Shown piece after piece: positions 21,658-34,549 of a stretch of DNA of 64,000 bases (positions are counted from its first letter, which is position 1; the number at the start of each line of letters is the position of its first letter). The notes under the pieces were generated by a model, which saw only the letters and a program-made list of their open reading frames with translations, searched no databases and was not told the DNA's origin. The position numbers and the translations under genes are program-made. The stretch is taken from NCBI GenBank assembly GCA_028274465.1, contig CM051456.1, positions 104,631,348 to 104,695,347 of the forward strand, written 5' to 3'. Origin of the DNA: Plantago ovata (taxonomy: Eukaryota; Streptophyta; Magnoliopsida; Lamiales; Plantaginaceae).

Positions 21658-24027
21658 TCATCCAAATATGCGATTAAGAGTTGCAGCCAGACGAACTCCT
21701 CCCTGAGCCAGTCGTAAATTGACAACTGGATATCGGGACAAGAAATAGTCATCTGCAGCAGTATTCTCAATGTCATTGTCTCTTCATGTTACTTTTAAGC
21801 AATGAGCATATGAACTAATAACCAGTGAGAATGCAAAACGAGTGTGTACCTTCAAGTACTGAACCTTCTTCGACGCCTTTGTATGCCCAGTCGCAGGCTG
21901 CTTTGATGCCTTCAGATGCATATCTGCAGAGCAGAGCAGGTACTTTTATTATGAACTTAACTTTGATCTCTATGATTCTATTATTTCAACAATACTATTA
22001 ATTTATTTCATATTCGTTGAACATACGTGTCTGGGCATGCTGTGGAGCTGCAGGACTCCCAAGCCTTTACTGAGTTCGACCATACAGTCTGCAAATGTCA
22101 AGAGAAGATAATGCATTACTGAATATAAGCGATACACAATTGACAAGGGCAACGATGGTGTGTTCATCTGCAGCTACATGTCAATGTTTCTACAGGAGGC
22201 ACGTCATCTGTTAGTAATTGGAATTAGAAGCAATCAAGGTACCGTTATGTTCTTGTTGAGTGCGGCAATTAGTTCATCTGCAGTAGAATCGTAGAACCTT
22301 TCTTCTTCCGTCTCAATGATGCTGTCATCCCAAACCTGCCAGATAAGGATGTGAAACTTTCCAGCATACGTATATCATAATAACATGCACTCATGCAGCA
22401 TACATATAAATGTTCTATTTTACGGTAGACTCACATGATGAAGAACTTGTTTTCTTGTATACCAGTGGACATCAATAGTGTTTCCTCCCTTATCTGAAGT
22501 AAATCCTACATGTAGGGGCTGCATTGCATATTCCATGGATCATAAATTTACTCACAGATCTCGGGACAATACATATTAGTGAAAATTGATTGTTTATTTC
22601 TATACTGTAGATTAAGCCTAGGAACAACATACCTGATGGATGTCTCCAATGAAATGAGATAGGAAAAGAAGTGCTTCCGTGAGATTATCTGATGATTAGT
22701 CGATTTGATTACAGAACGTTCATCAACAAGTGAAACTAATCTGATAGCCAAGAAAGCATAATATTTGTAATTTGAATTCCTTACATTGAGAATCTCCTTT
22801 GTGATAGTCAAGAAGCTGAGTGGTGTAATTGTTAATTGCTCCTGCTACACATCTGTCTGGTGTACCATCTTCGTCTTTGCAATCCCCTGTTTGCCCACAA
22901 TATGTTTGATTAACATGCTCTTTTTTTTTACTTACAGCCGTAATAGCTATGTCCACGTTCATCTATATTCAGCGCTAACTAGTGATAGATGCAAAGGGTA
23001 TTTGAAAGTGGGACTAAGGTGGTCAAGTTCAAGGTGCTGTCCTCCACTCAGGGAGCGTTTTATGTGCTGGTAAGAGCAGCTTAATTTGATATCTTACATA
23101 TTTCCAGGAAGTTGAGTAACCAGTAAAACCCGAAAGGCCATCTATCTACAATTTATTCAGTAAATTGATAGATTTGTGAGCATTATACTATTTCATCTTT
23201 TGGCAGCAAATCTCTCAGTACATCATAAAATTGTGGATGAAACTTCATTCATTAACTATAAGGTGTTTTGGATCATTGGTTAAAAGTTTGGAGTTTACAT
23301 GTTCAGATTATATAGTTTTCATGATAACTTAAAGGCGCCCGACTGTCAATGCACATACGACTCAAATTTTAGACATTTAACATGATAAAAGAGCCGAGGC
23401 CTTGACTAGTTGGCGAAGCTGAGTGCGTAAACACTCATTTTAACAGGTATTGGGTAAAATTTATTGTATTTCCTCAGGACAGAATTATTTCTTCATTTTC
23501 CTCAGAATGGAGCCCTTATTAACTCCTCAGAATTAGAATGGATCTATAGTCGTACTCATCTAAACGTAATTGGATTAACTAAAAGAAAAAAGTAATAACA
23601 GAGGATCCAAATTGAATACAGATAAGAGTGGTATGGTAAGACTTAAATGCTCACTTTTGTATTGATATGTGCAGAGGTTATCAGGGGTGTCAATGTAATG
23701 AAGTGGTGATGACCATTTATAGCGAAACTTCACCCTGTCCGCCCAGGAGCACTCACTACCGAGATCATTAGATGCGGAGGCTGGCAAGAGGTCCGAAACA
23801 GCATCTGCTGCTGCTTTACTCAATCTCGACTGTATAGACACGAAGCACGGTTAGTAAAGTTTTATTCTATATATGATGCACGAGTATGAAAGCGGTTAAA
23901 GGCAAGAATCTGTTACCTGTGCGATTCTGCAAACGATGAGATGCCCGTCGATGCCCCACCCACGAGCGCCGTGGACAAAGAGAAGCAGGGGTAAAATGGC
24001 TGCTATGAGGAATTTGCAAGAAGCCAT
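21658..24027 (-). CDS. ENDO2: S1/P1-type nuclease (ENDO2-like bifunctional endonuclease), 9 exons, 283 aa
   Basis: Coding exons on the minus strand: 24027-23917, 23829-23655, 22886-22785, 22688-22633, 22518-22435, 22335-22243, 22088-22027, 21923-21850 and 21752-21658. All junctions are GT-AG, and 852 nt stay in frame. This Zn-dependent nuclease degrades single-stranded nucleic acid during senescence and cell death and acts in the secretory pathway or vacuole. Residues 1-23 are a signal peptide, leaving Trp24 as the mature N-terminus, which itself binds zinc in this family. The other expected ligands are present: His29, Asp68, His81, His141, Asp145, His151, His175 and Asp179. N-glycosylation sites lie at Asn115, Asn131 and Asn205. 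The C-terminus LAQGGVRLAATLNRIFG is typical of ENDO2. The 768-bp intron between exons 2 and 3 is the longest. Intact gene. Confidence 0.93.
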
Positions 24028-24080
24028 TTGTTTTGCTTGTCCAAAGTTGGTTGGAGTGTTCACAATGTAATGCAGTTGGG

Positions 24081-24089
24081 TATATATAG
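24081..24089 (-). promoter_or_regulatory. TATA box of the ENDO2-like gene
   Basis: The minus strand reads CTATATATA at 24089-24081, about 55 bp upstream of the ATG at 24027, implying a short leader. Confidence 0.6.
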
Positions 24090-24530
24090 CATGGGCCAGC
24101 CAGTTGAAAATGAAATCATATAAATGTACTTTTAGGACAGTATTTGTGTGAAAGGGATCAAGGATAGTGTGAACTGTATGAAAATGAAGTTGATTTCTTA
24201 ATTTTGGTGTTAATTAGATGGGATTGTGACATCTTTATTCTTGAAGAACTTAATCTTGTCACATGATTGTCAGTATCTTACAATCATATGGAGCATAATG
24301 CCATTACCATCAGACAAAAGAAGAAAAATGAGACATTAGACCAATACAAAGAAACTGTTGTATTGTGCAGGCTTAAATGAGCAGAGTTGAACTTAATATT
24401 TCATAACACTGAGCTGAGCTTGATCCTCTAATTGAGCAGACCCTTAAAAAAGGAATTCAACACAAACAAATTATAACGAGTTTGATGCTGAGCTTGAACT
24501 AAGTTTTATAAATAAACAAAGGGCGAATTT
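24090..24530. other. upstream region of the ENDO2-like gene, no gene seen
   Basis: AT-rich sequence without recognisable coding, RNA gene or repeat. It presumably holds the promoter of the nuclease gene. Confidence 0.5.
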
Positions 24531-24534
24531 TTAC

Positions 24535-25134
24535 ACCCTCTTAGCGTCCCTAATAATAAATAATAAAATGAACCACCTTAGTTTATCAATTACATTTTAG
24601 TCCAATGTCAACAAAAATTCACTATTCCAAAATTGAATTTTGGTGGAACCAAACAAGCCTAGTGTTTTCAAATAAAAAAGATAAAAAATTAAAAGAAAAA
24701 TTAAGTAAAATACTAAAATAATAAAATAAAATTTAAAGAAAAAAGAACTTAACTAAAATAAAAATAAAAATTACCTTCATCATCCCCCAAAGCTCCGGTA
24801 CCGTAATTTTTTCCGGTACCGGAACTCCGATGCCGGTAACGGTGGAGCAAGTTTGCTCCACCGTTACCGGCATCGGAGTTCCGGTACCGGAAAAAATTAC
24901 GGTACCGGAGCTTTAGCGAAAAAGACGATGGATGGATTTTGTTAAATGTTTAATTTTTATTTTATTTTATAATTTTATTTAGATTTTTTAAATCTTTAAA
25001 TTAATTTTTTAATTAAAAATATTTATTTTTCTTAATTCATGTTTGGTTGGAAGGTGTTTAAAGTGTTGGTCAGCTCAAATGAACTAAAATGTAATTGAGT
25101 TTGGACTAAAATGTAATTGATAACACAAGAGGGT
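24535..25134. mobile_element. fold-back element with a perfect central palindrome
   Basis: The left side (ACCCTCTT ... ATCAATTACATTTTAGTCC) and the right side (GGACTAAAATGTAATTGAT ... AAGAGGGT) are inverted copies; other matched pairs such as AACCAAACA / TGTTTGGTT lie further in. The centre, 24789-24850 and 24853-24914, is a perfect 62-bp inverted repeat around a 2-bp spacer and is much richer in GC than the AT-rich arms. No protein is encoded. Runs of T flank both ends and could be a target duplication. If transcribed it would fold into one long hairpin, a potential small-RNA source. Confidence 0.75.
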
Positions 25135-25334
25135 CCTTTTTTAGACCATAAATATCCATGACCACCCACCGCAACAAATAAAAAATTAATTTATCTCTCA
25201 TCCGCATACCTCATCCTTCAACCAACCCACCACAACACCTAAATTCACATTCATCCATAACCACCCACCATCTAAAATTATACACTAACTAAAAAAAATC
25301 ATAAAATAAAAAATAAAAGATAGACAAATAGGAG

Positions 25335-25410
25335 GGGGGACACTTGTCCCCCTCCACATTAGCCACCAGTCGTTCGCTGGTGGCATGTTGAGCAACCAAT
25401 TTTGGTTGCT
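25335..25410. repeat. three consecutive short palindromes
   Basis: Within 76 bp lie GGGGGACA/TGTCCCCC, then GCCACCAG/CTGGTGGC around a short GC-rich loop, then GAGCAACCA/TGGTTGCTC around TTTT-like bases. A further GTGGGGCCCAC lies at about 25445. The flanks are AT-rich. This could be the core of a decayed MITE, but I cannot see paired outer ends. Confidence 0.55.
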
Positions 25411-25593
25411 CAACTTTGGTTTATTATTTTTATTGGTGGGGACGTGGGGCCCACCAAATAGTCCCCCATCAAAGACCGATATTTGTGGTCTTAGAAAGGC
25501 CTTCATATTGAGCCCTTATAATCAATTTTCTCTTAATCCAAAAATGTATTGATCAAGAATTCAAGATGTTTAGGAGGCGTTTGGTTTGGTGTA

Positions 25594-25715
25594 TGTTTAA
25601 ATTAAAAATTTAAATAACGAGTCTTAGTTTTATCGAGTTAATCCCATCTCAAGATGTTTAAATTAAAAATATAAATAATGAGTCTTAGTTTTATCGAGTT
25701 AATCCCATCTCAAGA
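25594..25715. repeat. 61-bp tandem duplication
   Basis: Two copies of a unit running from ATGTTTAAATTAAAAAT through TCTTAGTTTTATCGAG to CCCATCTCAAG. The copies differ at about two positions, so the duplication is fairly recent. Confidence 0.85.
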
Positions 25716-25817
25716 TGCTAGGTGAAGGCGCTCAAACTAGACTCGATTACTTTATCGAGCGGAAATTATTTACTAGACCAGATCTAGCAATAAATGCTTA
25801 GACCTTGTGGTCCTTAT

Positions 25818-27973
25818 ATTTTTGAATCAGCAAAATAATTATATTAATACGACGTAAAAGAGTACAATAATAAGGGTGCATAAGAGATGCAAAAGTACGG
25901 ATGTTGATTGGGTTTATAGTGGATCGAATGGGTTATCTGGAGGTTTACTTTGCATGTGGAGCACGGTTTGCTTCAAAAAATCAGGTTTCTGGGGCGATGA
26001 CGGTCTGTTGGAAGTTGAGGGAGAGTGGGATGGTGAGCTCGTTCGAATAGCAAATGTGATATAGGTAAATGGTGTGTTTGTGGGGATTTCAATGCGTTAA
26101 GGTATCCTAGCGAAAGGAAAGGTGTTCGAAGTGGAAGTGTTGATGGTGAGATGCGGATGCTTAATGAGCTAATCGAAAGCTTGGATTTTATATATTGATC
26201 TTCCGTTACACCGGAGAAGGTTTACTTGGTATTGAAATAATGGTTCTTGTTGTAGTCGTCTCGATAGGTTCTTACTTCTTATTTTCTAAAGATTGGATGT
26301 CGAGGTGGAGTAGTTTGTCACAATTTGATCTTCGAAGGAAGGTCTCGGATCATGCGGCAATTCTTATAAAATCCGACTCTTTGGATTGGGGTCCAAAACC
26401 TTTTAAGTATGTGAGTGGTTGGCAAAAAGATACGAAGTTTGTGGAGTTAGTTAAAGAAGTACTTGGAGTAATGCAAACATTTCGGGGTGGGGTGGTTTTG
26501 AAGGAGAAGTTGAAGTTATTGCGAGAAACCATAAGATGTTGGCTCAAGGAGGACGTGGGTAACTTGGAGGGCAGAATTAAAATCTTTACTCATCGCCTCG
26601 AGGAACTTGAGTCCATTGTTGAGGGGGCTGATTTTGGGGATGCAGACGGTTTGAGGCAGTCTAGTGGGTCTAATTTGATAAACATAAAGAGGGAGTGTAT
26701 GGATATCCATGAGAAGTTGGGAAGTGCGTTGGAGCTTCAAAACAATATCAAGTTTCATCAAGCCAAAGATAAATGGGCCAAGGAAGGTGATGCTAACTTA
26801 AAGTTCTTTCACCGTTGTGTGGAGTTTAAAGGAAGGCAAAAAAAGATGGAAGGCTTGAGAGTTAACGGTGTGTGGTTGGAAGAGGTGGAGAAAGTCAAGG
26901 AAGGGGTTCGTCTTCATTTTTTGAATCATTTTAATGACTCTCATGGCGGTAATATTGGGGTTCACGGGCTGAACTGCACTCCCCTTTCATACGAGGACCG
27001 TGTGGAGCTAGAGAAGGAGTTTGAGGAATAAGAAATAGAGGAGGCTATTTGGAGTTGCGGTGTTGACAAAAGTCCGGGTCTGGATGACTTTTCTTTCCAC
27101 TTTTTTCGATTCTTTTGGGATGTTGTTAAAGGTGGTTTTGTGAGATTTGTGAAAGAATTCCATGTTAATGCAAAGTTGGCTAGAGGTCTTAATAGCTCTT
27201 TCATTACTCTTGGGCCTAAAAGATCAAATCCGGTGGCTATTGAAGACTTTCGGCCTATTTCACTTATTGGAAGTGGTTACAAAATTTTAGCTAAGCTTTT
27301 GTCTAATCGGTTGAGTAAAAAGATGGAGAAGTTGATCTCGTTAAATCAATCGGCCTTTGTGGGTGGACGAAACACTCTTGATAGTGTTGTTGTGGCCAAT
27401 GAGGTTTTGAATGAGGCGAAAAAGAAAAAAAAGAAAGATGTTTGCGTTCAAAATTGATTTTGCTAAGGCTTATGACACGGTGAGTTGGGCCTTTCTTGAG
27501 AAGATGATGCGCTTGATGGGTTTCGCTGAAGCGTCGATCCGTTGGATCATGTCTTGTGCTACTTAGGCATCCTCTTCCATCTTGATTAATGGAAGCCCCA
27601 CAAAGGAGTTCAATCTTAAAAGAGGACTTCGCCAAGGTGATCCTCTATCACCTTTCCTCTTTCATATTGTGGCGGAGGGACTTAGTTTAATTTGATGATG
27701 AAAAAGGCTTGCTCCTTGGGACTTTTTGTGCCTTACAAGGTGGGGAAAGATGAAGTGGCTATTTCTCACTTGCAATTTGCCGATGACACTCTTTTCTTTG
27801 GAGAGGCTTTGGAGAAAAATATTGTAACTCTAAAGAGTATTTTGAGATATTTCGAGGGCACTTCCGGGCTGAAAATTAATTTTAGTAAAAGTAGCCTCAT
27901 TGGTTGTGGTGTGGATGTCTCTTTATTGGATTCTTGGGCTTTGATCTTGAATTGTAAAGTTGAAATGCTCCCA
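25818..27973 (+). mobile_element. LINE (L1-type) fragment with endonuclease and reverse transcriptase remains
   Basis: 25876-26190 encodes the end of an AP-endonuclease-like domain (LVRIANVI, then a CGDFNALRYPSERKG motif). 26195-27031 is the linker region (SDHAAILIKSD, WAKEGDANLKFFHRCV), and 27050-27960 is a non-LTR reverse transcriptase ([32 protein letters not shown], catalytic FADD at about 27778). Several stops and shifts break it. It lies between two copies of TGTGGTCCTTAT (25806-25817 and 27974-27985), a plausible target duplication. The 3' end stops within RT and has no poly-A, which is odd for a LINE. Confidence 0.8.
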
Positions 27974-28690
27974 TGTGGTCCTTATTGTGCACATCACTTA
28001 GTATATAATAAATGAAGTAATAACAATTAAATAAAATCATTAACTCAAATATTAACCATAAGAAACACAATTAATTACACTCATCATATTAATTTACATC
28101 TTAATTTTTCCAACACTTTAGTCTTCCATGCCTAACCTTTTCTAGATTTTTTTAGTTTATTAGCAAATTTTTTCCCCCAAAATAAATTTTGGTTTCTTGT
28201 ATCTGTTTGATGAAATTCTACAGTAGTTACGTACTATTCATTTTGTTTTGTTTTTTAGTCCTGCCTTTCAATTACATATTTATGAATCATGATTTTTGGC
28301 TTTACCTTTCGAATACTGAGAGCAGATCTAGAACATGGCTCCATTTTGCTGTAAGTTTAGTTGCTTTTTTTTTAAATGCTAATTAAACCAACTAAATTAA
28401 TGGGGAAATTACAAAAAAAAAATTAAATAAATTAATTAATTAATGGAGAAAAAGTTATGAAAGAATAAAGTGCTGGAGAAATTAAGGTGTAAATGAGCAA
28501 GTTCATTAATTTATCGATACTTATTATTTGAGATGAATGTAATTAATTGTAATTTTTATGGTTAATATTTTGGTTAATGATTTTCTTTAATTGTTATTAC
28601 TTCATTTATTATATACTAAGTGATGTGGCACAATAAGGACCACAAGGTCTAAGCATTTATTGCTAAACCTGGTCTAGTCAATAATTTTCC
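27974..28690. mobile_element. fold-back MITE, split by the LINE
   Basis: 27974-28095 reappears inverted at about 28530-28653 (TGTGGTCCTTATTGTG ... TATATAATAAATGAAG and its reverse). The outer part of the right arm (28640-28690, CACAAGGTCTAAGCATTTAT) matches, inverted, the segment 25755-25817 on the far side of the LINE. So the LINE appears to sit inside one arm of a larger inverted-repeat element that starts near 25755. No protein coding; the interior open frame (28189-28386) is AT-rich chance. Confidence 0.6.
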
Positions 28691-28876
28691 TTATCAAGCA
28701 GGACGAATACTGTACCGTTTAGGTCAACAGGTATAAAAATATTGTATTATTATGATACTTCTCATTTTATTTTTACTTGCGAAGCATTCTTTCCGGACAA
28801 AAGAATTGCATCTCTATTATCTTCTTTAGGACCTTTTAATTTTCTTGTCAACCCGAACACATGCATATTCCATATT

Positions 28877-28984
<108 letters not shown>

Positions 28985-29110
28985 AGCCAGTGGATCTACA
29001 TTCTACATAATCCAATTATCGCATTCCACTCCTGTGGCTAACAATCGAAGGCTTCTCATCTTACATATGTTTAGAACTGAAATATTACTTCCTAAGATTA
29101 CTGCACCAAA

Positions 29111-29332
29111 ATGTCCACAACAAATATATCATGCGTGCATGCCGCCGGCGATGAGCTCGTGTTGGAGACCAAGGAGCTGAAGAAGAGGGTGCAAGAGCAG
29201 AAGCGGGAGCTCGAGACCCGCCGAGTCGCTCAGATGACGCTAGAGGAGTCGCAGAAAGCGATGGAGGCCAGGCAGAAGGCGCTCGTGTTGATTTACGCCA
29301 TGGAAATGAGGAAAACGAGTAACCCCCATTGA
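29111..29332 (+). pseudogene. coiled-coil exon-like fragment, family unknown
   Basis: 73 codons, clearly richer in G+C than the neighbours, ending at the copia A LTR. Residues about 17-60 form a charged heptad-like helix (ETKELKKRVQEQKRELETRR, then ESQKAMEARQKAL). The stop codon is supplied by the LTR end, so the original frame was cut by insertion at 29330. I do not recognise the protein and cannot see a companion exon. It could be the last visible exon of a destroyed plant gene. Confidence 0.4.
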
Positions 29333-29673
29333 TGAACACAAACAAGGTAAATTAAGGAGAGTTTATTTCTCTGTAAATTGTTGTACAAGAAAAATGAAAA
29401 TGAAAGAGGGAAAAGCTATTTAAACTGTATCTAAATTTGTTGTCCTGTATAATTACTAATCTACCCTCAAAACGCTATTTACAAAACACCAAAGTCGTGC
29501 AGTTCATTTAACACGACTTCTTCACAAATCCTGCCACGTGTAGTTCGTCTCCTTACATCATCACGAATCATGGATGCGCTCTCTTGATAGTTCGTAAGCT
29601 CGAGTTCGTCTTCTTCTTTCTTCTGCAACTGCACACAGTTCACTTTAATGGATTCTTCACTCATTCTCTGACA
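29330..29673 (-). repeat. 3' LTR of copia A (344 bp)
   Basis: In the element's sense it begins TGTCAGAG immediately after a polypurine tract (GAGGGGGAGGGGGG at 29688-29674) and ends GTTCATCA. A TATA-like TTTAAATAG lies at about 29425. The RNase H frame runs through the polypurine tract and stops inside the LTR (29661-29663). Confidence 0.8.
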
Positions 29674-31199
29674 CCCCCCTCCCCCTCAAGAGTAGCGTAC
29701 TGATTCGACACATTCATCCTTGGGAGAAGAAACTTCAACTGTTCACTGGCCAAAGCTTTAGTGAAGATGTCTGCAAGTTGCATATTAGTCGAAACATGAC
29801 AAACTTTAATAATTCCTTCCATCACCTTTTCATGAACGAAGTGACAGTCAATCTCGAGGTGTTTTGTTCGTTCGTGAAATACAAGATTTTTGGTAAGGTA
29901 GATTGGAGATTGATTATCACAGAACAAGAATATTGGTGAATTCACATTGATGTTGAAGTCTTTAAGCAAATTGATAAGCCATACTATCTCACAGCTAGTA
30001 TGAGATAGAGACCTATACTCTGCTTCTGAAGAAGATCGACTAACAATCGTTTGTTTCTTGCTTTTCCAACTTATGAGTGATTGACCAAGGAAAACACAAT
30101 ATCCTGTGGTTGATTTTCTTGTGAAAGGACAGGAAGCCCAATCTGAATCACTAAAGGCAACAAGTTTAAAGTCTTTAGACTGTTCATAAAACAAACCTTG
30201 ACCTGGGGCATTTTTCAAATACTTGACAACTCTTAAAGCTGCCTGTAAATGTGATTTTGTAGGTATGTCCATGAATTGACTCAACACACCAACTGAGAAT
30301 GAAATATCTGGTCTGGTTATATTCAGATAGATCAATTTTCCTACAAGATTTCTATACTCAGTTGGATCATGAAGCTCACAGTCACTTGGATCAGAATCTT
30401 CAGATATTGTGAGCTTGATATTTGTTTCCATGGGTGAGACTACTGGCTTACAGATAGTAAGACCAGTGCTAGCAAGCAATTCAATGACATATTTCCTTTA
30501 ACAGATATGCATGCCACTAGCATTTCTATTAATCTCAAGACCCAAGAAACACTTGACAGATCCCAAATCTCTTATTTTGAACTTAGTGTGAAGAATTTGT
30601 TGTACAATTGATATTTCATCTTCACTTGTTCCTGTGATGATGATATCATCAACATATACTAACAAAGCAATGAAATGAGATTCCTTTATTTTGGTGAACA
30701 AGGAATAATTTGACATTGATTGAGTAAAACCTAGCTTTAACAAAGTCTCAGAAAACTTGTGGTTCCACTGCCTTGAGGCTTGTTTCAAGCCATACAATGA
30801 TTTTGTGAGCAACTTTGTACTAGAAGCTTCACTCATTATGCCCCCCCGAAACAAGTATCTAGGTGGGGGAGACATGTAGATTTCTTCCTCTAGATCTCCA
30901 TTAATAAAGGCATTTGCAACATCCATTTGTATGCAAGACCAATTATTATGAGCAACTAGAGATAAGAAAGTCCTAACAGTAGTGAGTTTGGCTACTGGAC
31001 TGAAAGTCTCAACATAATCCAAACCATACTGCTGAGAGTATCCCTTGGCAACCAATCTGGCTTTGTATTTGTCTATAGAACCATCAGCCTTGAGCTTGGT
31101 TTTATAGACATATTTGCAGCCAATTGGATGATGGCCAGGAGGAAGAAGGGTTTCAACCCAAGTGTGATTAGATTGAAGAGCTTCGAGCTCTTGTGACAT
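29661..31199 (-). pseudogene. copia A reverse transcriptase and RNase H
   Basis: RT (31199-30498) reads GCKYVYKTKLKADGSIDKYK ... LVAKGYSQQYGLDYVETFSPV ... KSLYGLKQASRQWN, with catalytic YVDD at about 30650. RNase H (30479-29661) has SDSDWASC and a terminal DIFTKAL. A TAA (30502-30500) separates the two in the same frame, and a TAG (31205-31203) separates RT from the integrase C-terminal segment. Catalytic residues are kept, so the copy decayed only recently. Confidence 0.85.
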
Positions 31200-31205
31200 G
31201 GCTTG

Positions 31206-32546
31206 CTACCAATGAGCATGTTGAACAGCTTCATGGTAGAACTTAGGATCAGAATGAACCATTAAGGACAAAGCATAAGTTCTATCTGAAGGTGAAAGAT
31301 GATCATAATGCACAAAATTTGTGATAGGATATCTTGTTCCCACAGTAGTAATAGGACGTTTATGTAAAATATTACAATAAAAATCCTTATACTTGGTATT
31401 CACTGTAAGTTGTCTTGTTCTATCAAACTTTCTGATAGGTGGTGACAAAGGTACAGGAACCACATGTGCGGGAACCGATTCTGGTGATAGTGAAGAAGCT
31501 GATGCAGGAATTTGCTTATGTGAACTAGAAGAAAGTGATTGTGCAGAATTATGAATAGGTAAAAAAGTAGGAAAATCAGGTGCAACAGATGAAATATGTG
31601 ATGGAGATGAAAACTGTGAATGAACCTGATCAGGTATAGAAATACTTTGAGAAAAAACAGGTGAATGAGTGACATGATCAGAAACATTAGAATGATCAGG
31701 AATAGAAACAACACGTTCAACTTCATCATTAACAAGAATGTTTTCAAACATAGATGACACAGGTAAAGAAAGAGAAGAAGTATACAGAGGAAAAATATGC
31801 TCTAAAAAATAGACATTTCGGGAGATGAGAACTTTATGAGAGGACAAATCAAACACTTTGTATCCCTTCACATGTGGAGGATAACCTATGAAAATACAAG
31901 CACTGAAAAGATCAAACTTAGTTCTATGTGCAGCACCAGTAGTAACATAGCATAAACAACCAAAAGATCTAAAAATTTCATAATCAGGGGGTTTCTGATA
32001 AAAGACTTCATAAGAACTAAGCTTATTGAGTTGTAAAGAAGGCAATCTATTGATCAAATAAACTGCAGTAAGGACAACATCACCCCAGAATTTAGTATGC
32101 ACACCAGATTGAAATAAAGGGATCTAGCCACATTAAGAATGTGTTGATGCTTGCGCTCCACAACACCATTTTGTTGTGGAGTGTAAACACGGCTCTTTTG
32201 ATGTATAATCCCTTGATCAGAATTCCCAAAAGTAAAATCATATCCATTGTCAGTTTTAATTATCTTAACATGTGCAGCATATTGGTTCTTAATAAGAGCC
32301 AGAAATTGTAAGATAATAGAACTAACATCAGATTTATGCTTAAAAAGATGAACCCAAGGATACTTGCTAAAATCATCCACTATTGTCAAGAAATAGTTAC
32401 AACCAGATAGGGAAACCTGTTTATAAGGCCCCCAAACATCAAAATGTAACAGCTCAAACATATGAGAAGTACTAGAGGTACTAACAGGAAAAGGCTTCCT
32501 TTTGAGCCTCTAAGCAAACAGTACAACCATTATTCTCAACTACAAT
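31206..32546 (-). pseudogene. copia A integrase
   Basis: The catalytic core is at 32461-32054: Asp in FDVWGPY, Asp in IKTDNGYDF, Glu in QNGVVERKH. A frameshift near 32102-32080 leads to the C-terminal part (32102-31206, VLTAVYLINRLPS ... FGCLCYVTT) and a long Ser/Pro-rich linker before RT. The N-terminal edge is interrupted by copia B at 32546; the pre-integrase domain continues at 42601. Confidence 0.82.
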
Positions 32547-34536
<1,990 letters not shown>

Positions 34537-34537
34537 G

Positions 34538-34549
34538 TGGTATCAGAGC
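34538..34549 (+). other. primer-binding site of copia B
   Basis: TGGTATCAGAGC, complementary to initiator-Met tRNA, two bases after the LTR end at 34536. Confidence 0.93.

Noticed and set aside
34538..34549. TGGTATCAGAGC and similar sites considered as tRNA gene fragments
   Set aside because: They are LTR-retrotransposon primer-binding sites, complementary to a tRNA 3' end; no tRNA fold around them. I found no tRNA or rRNA gene in the window.
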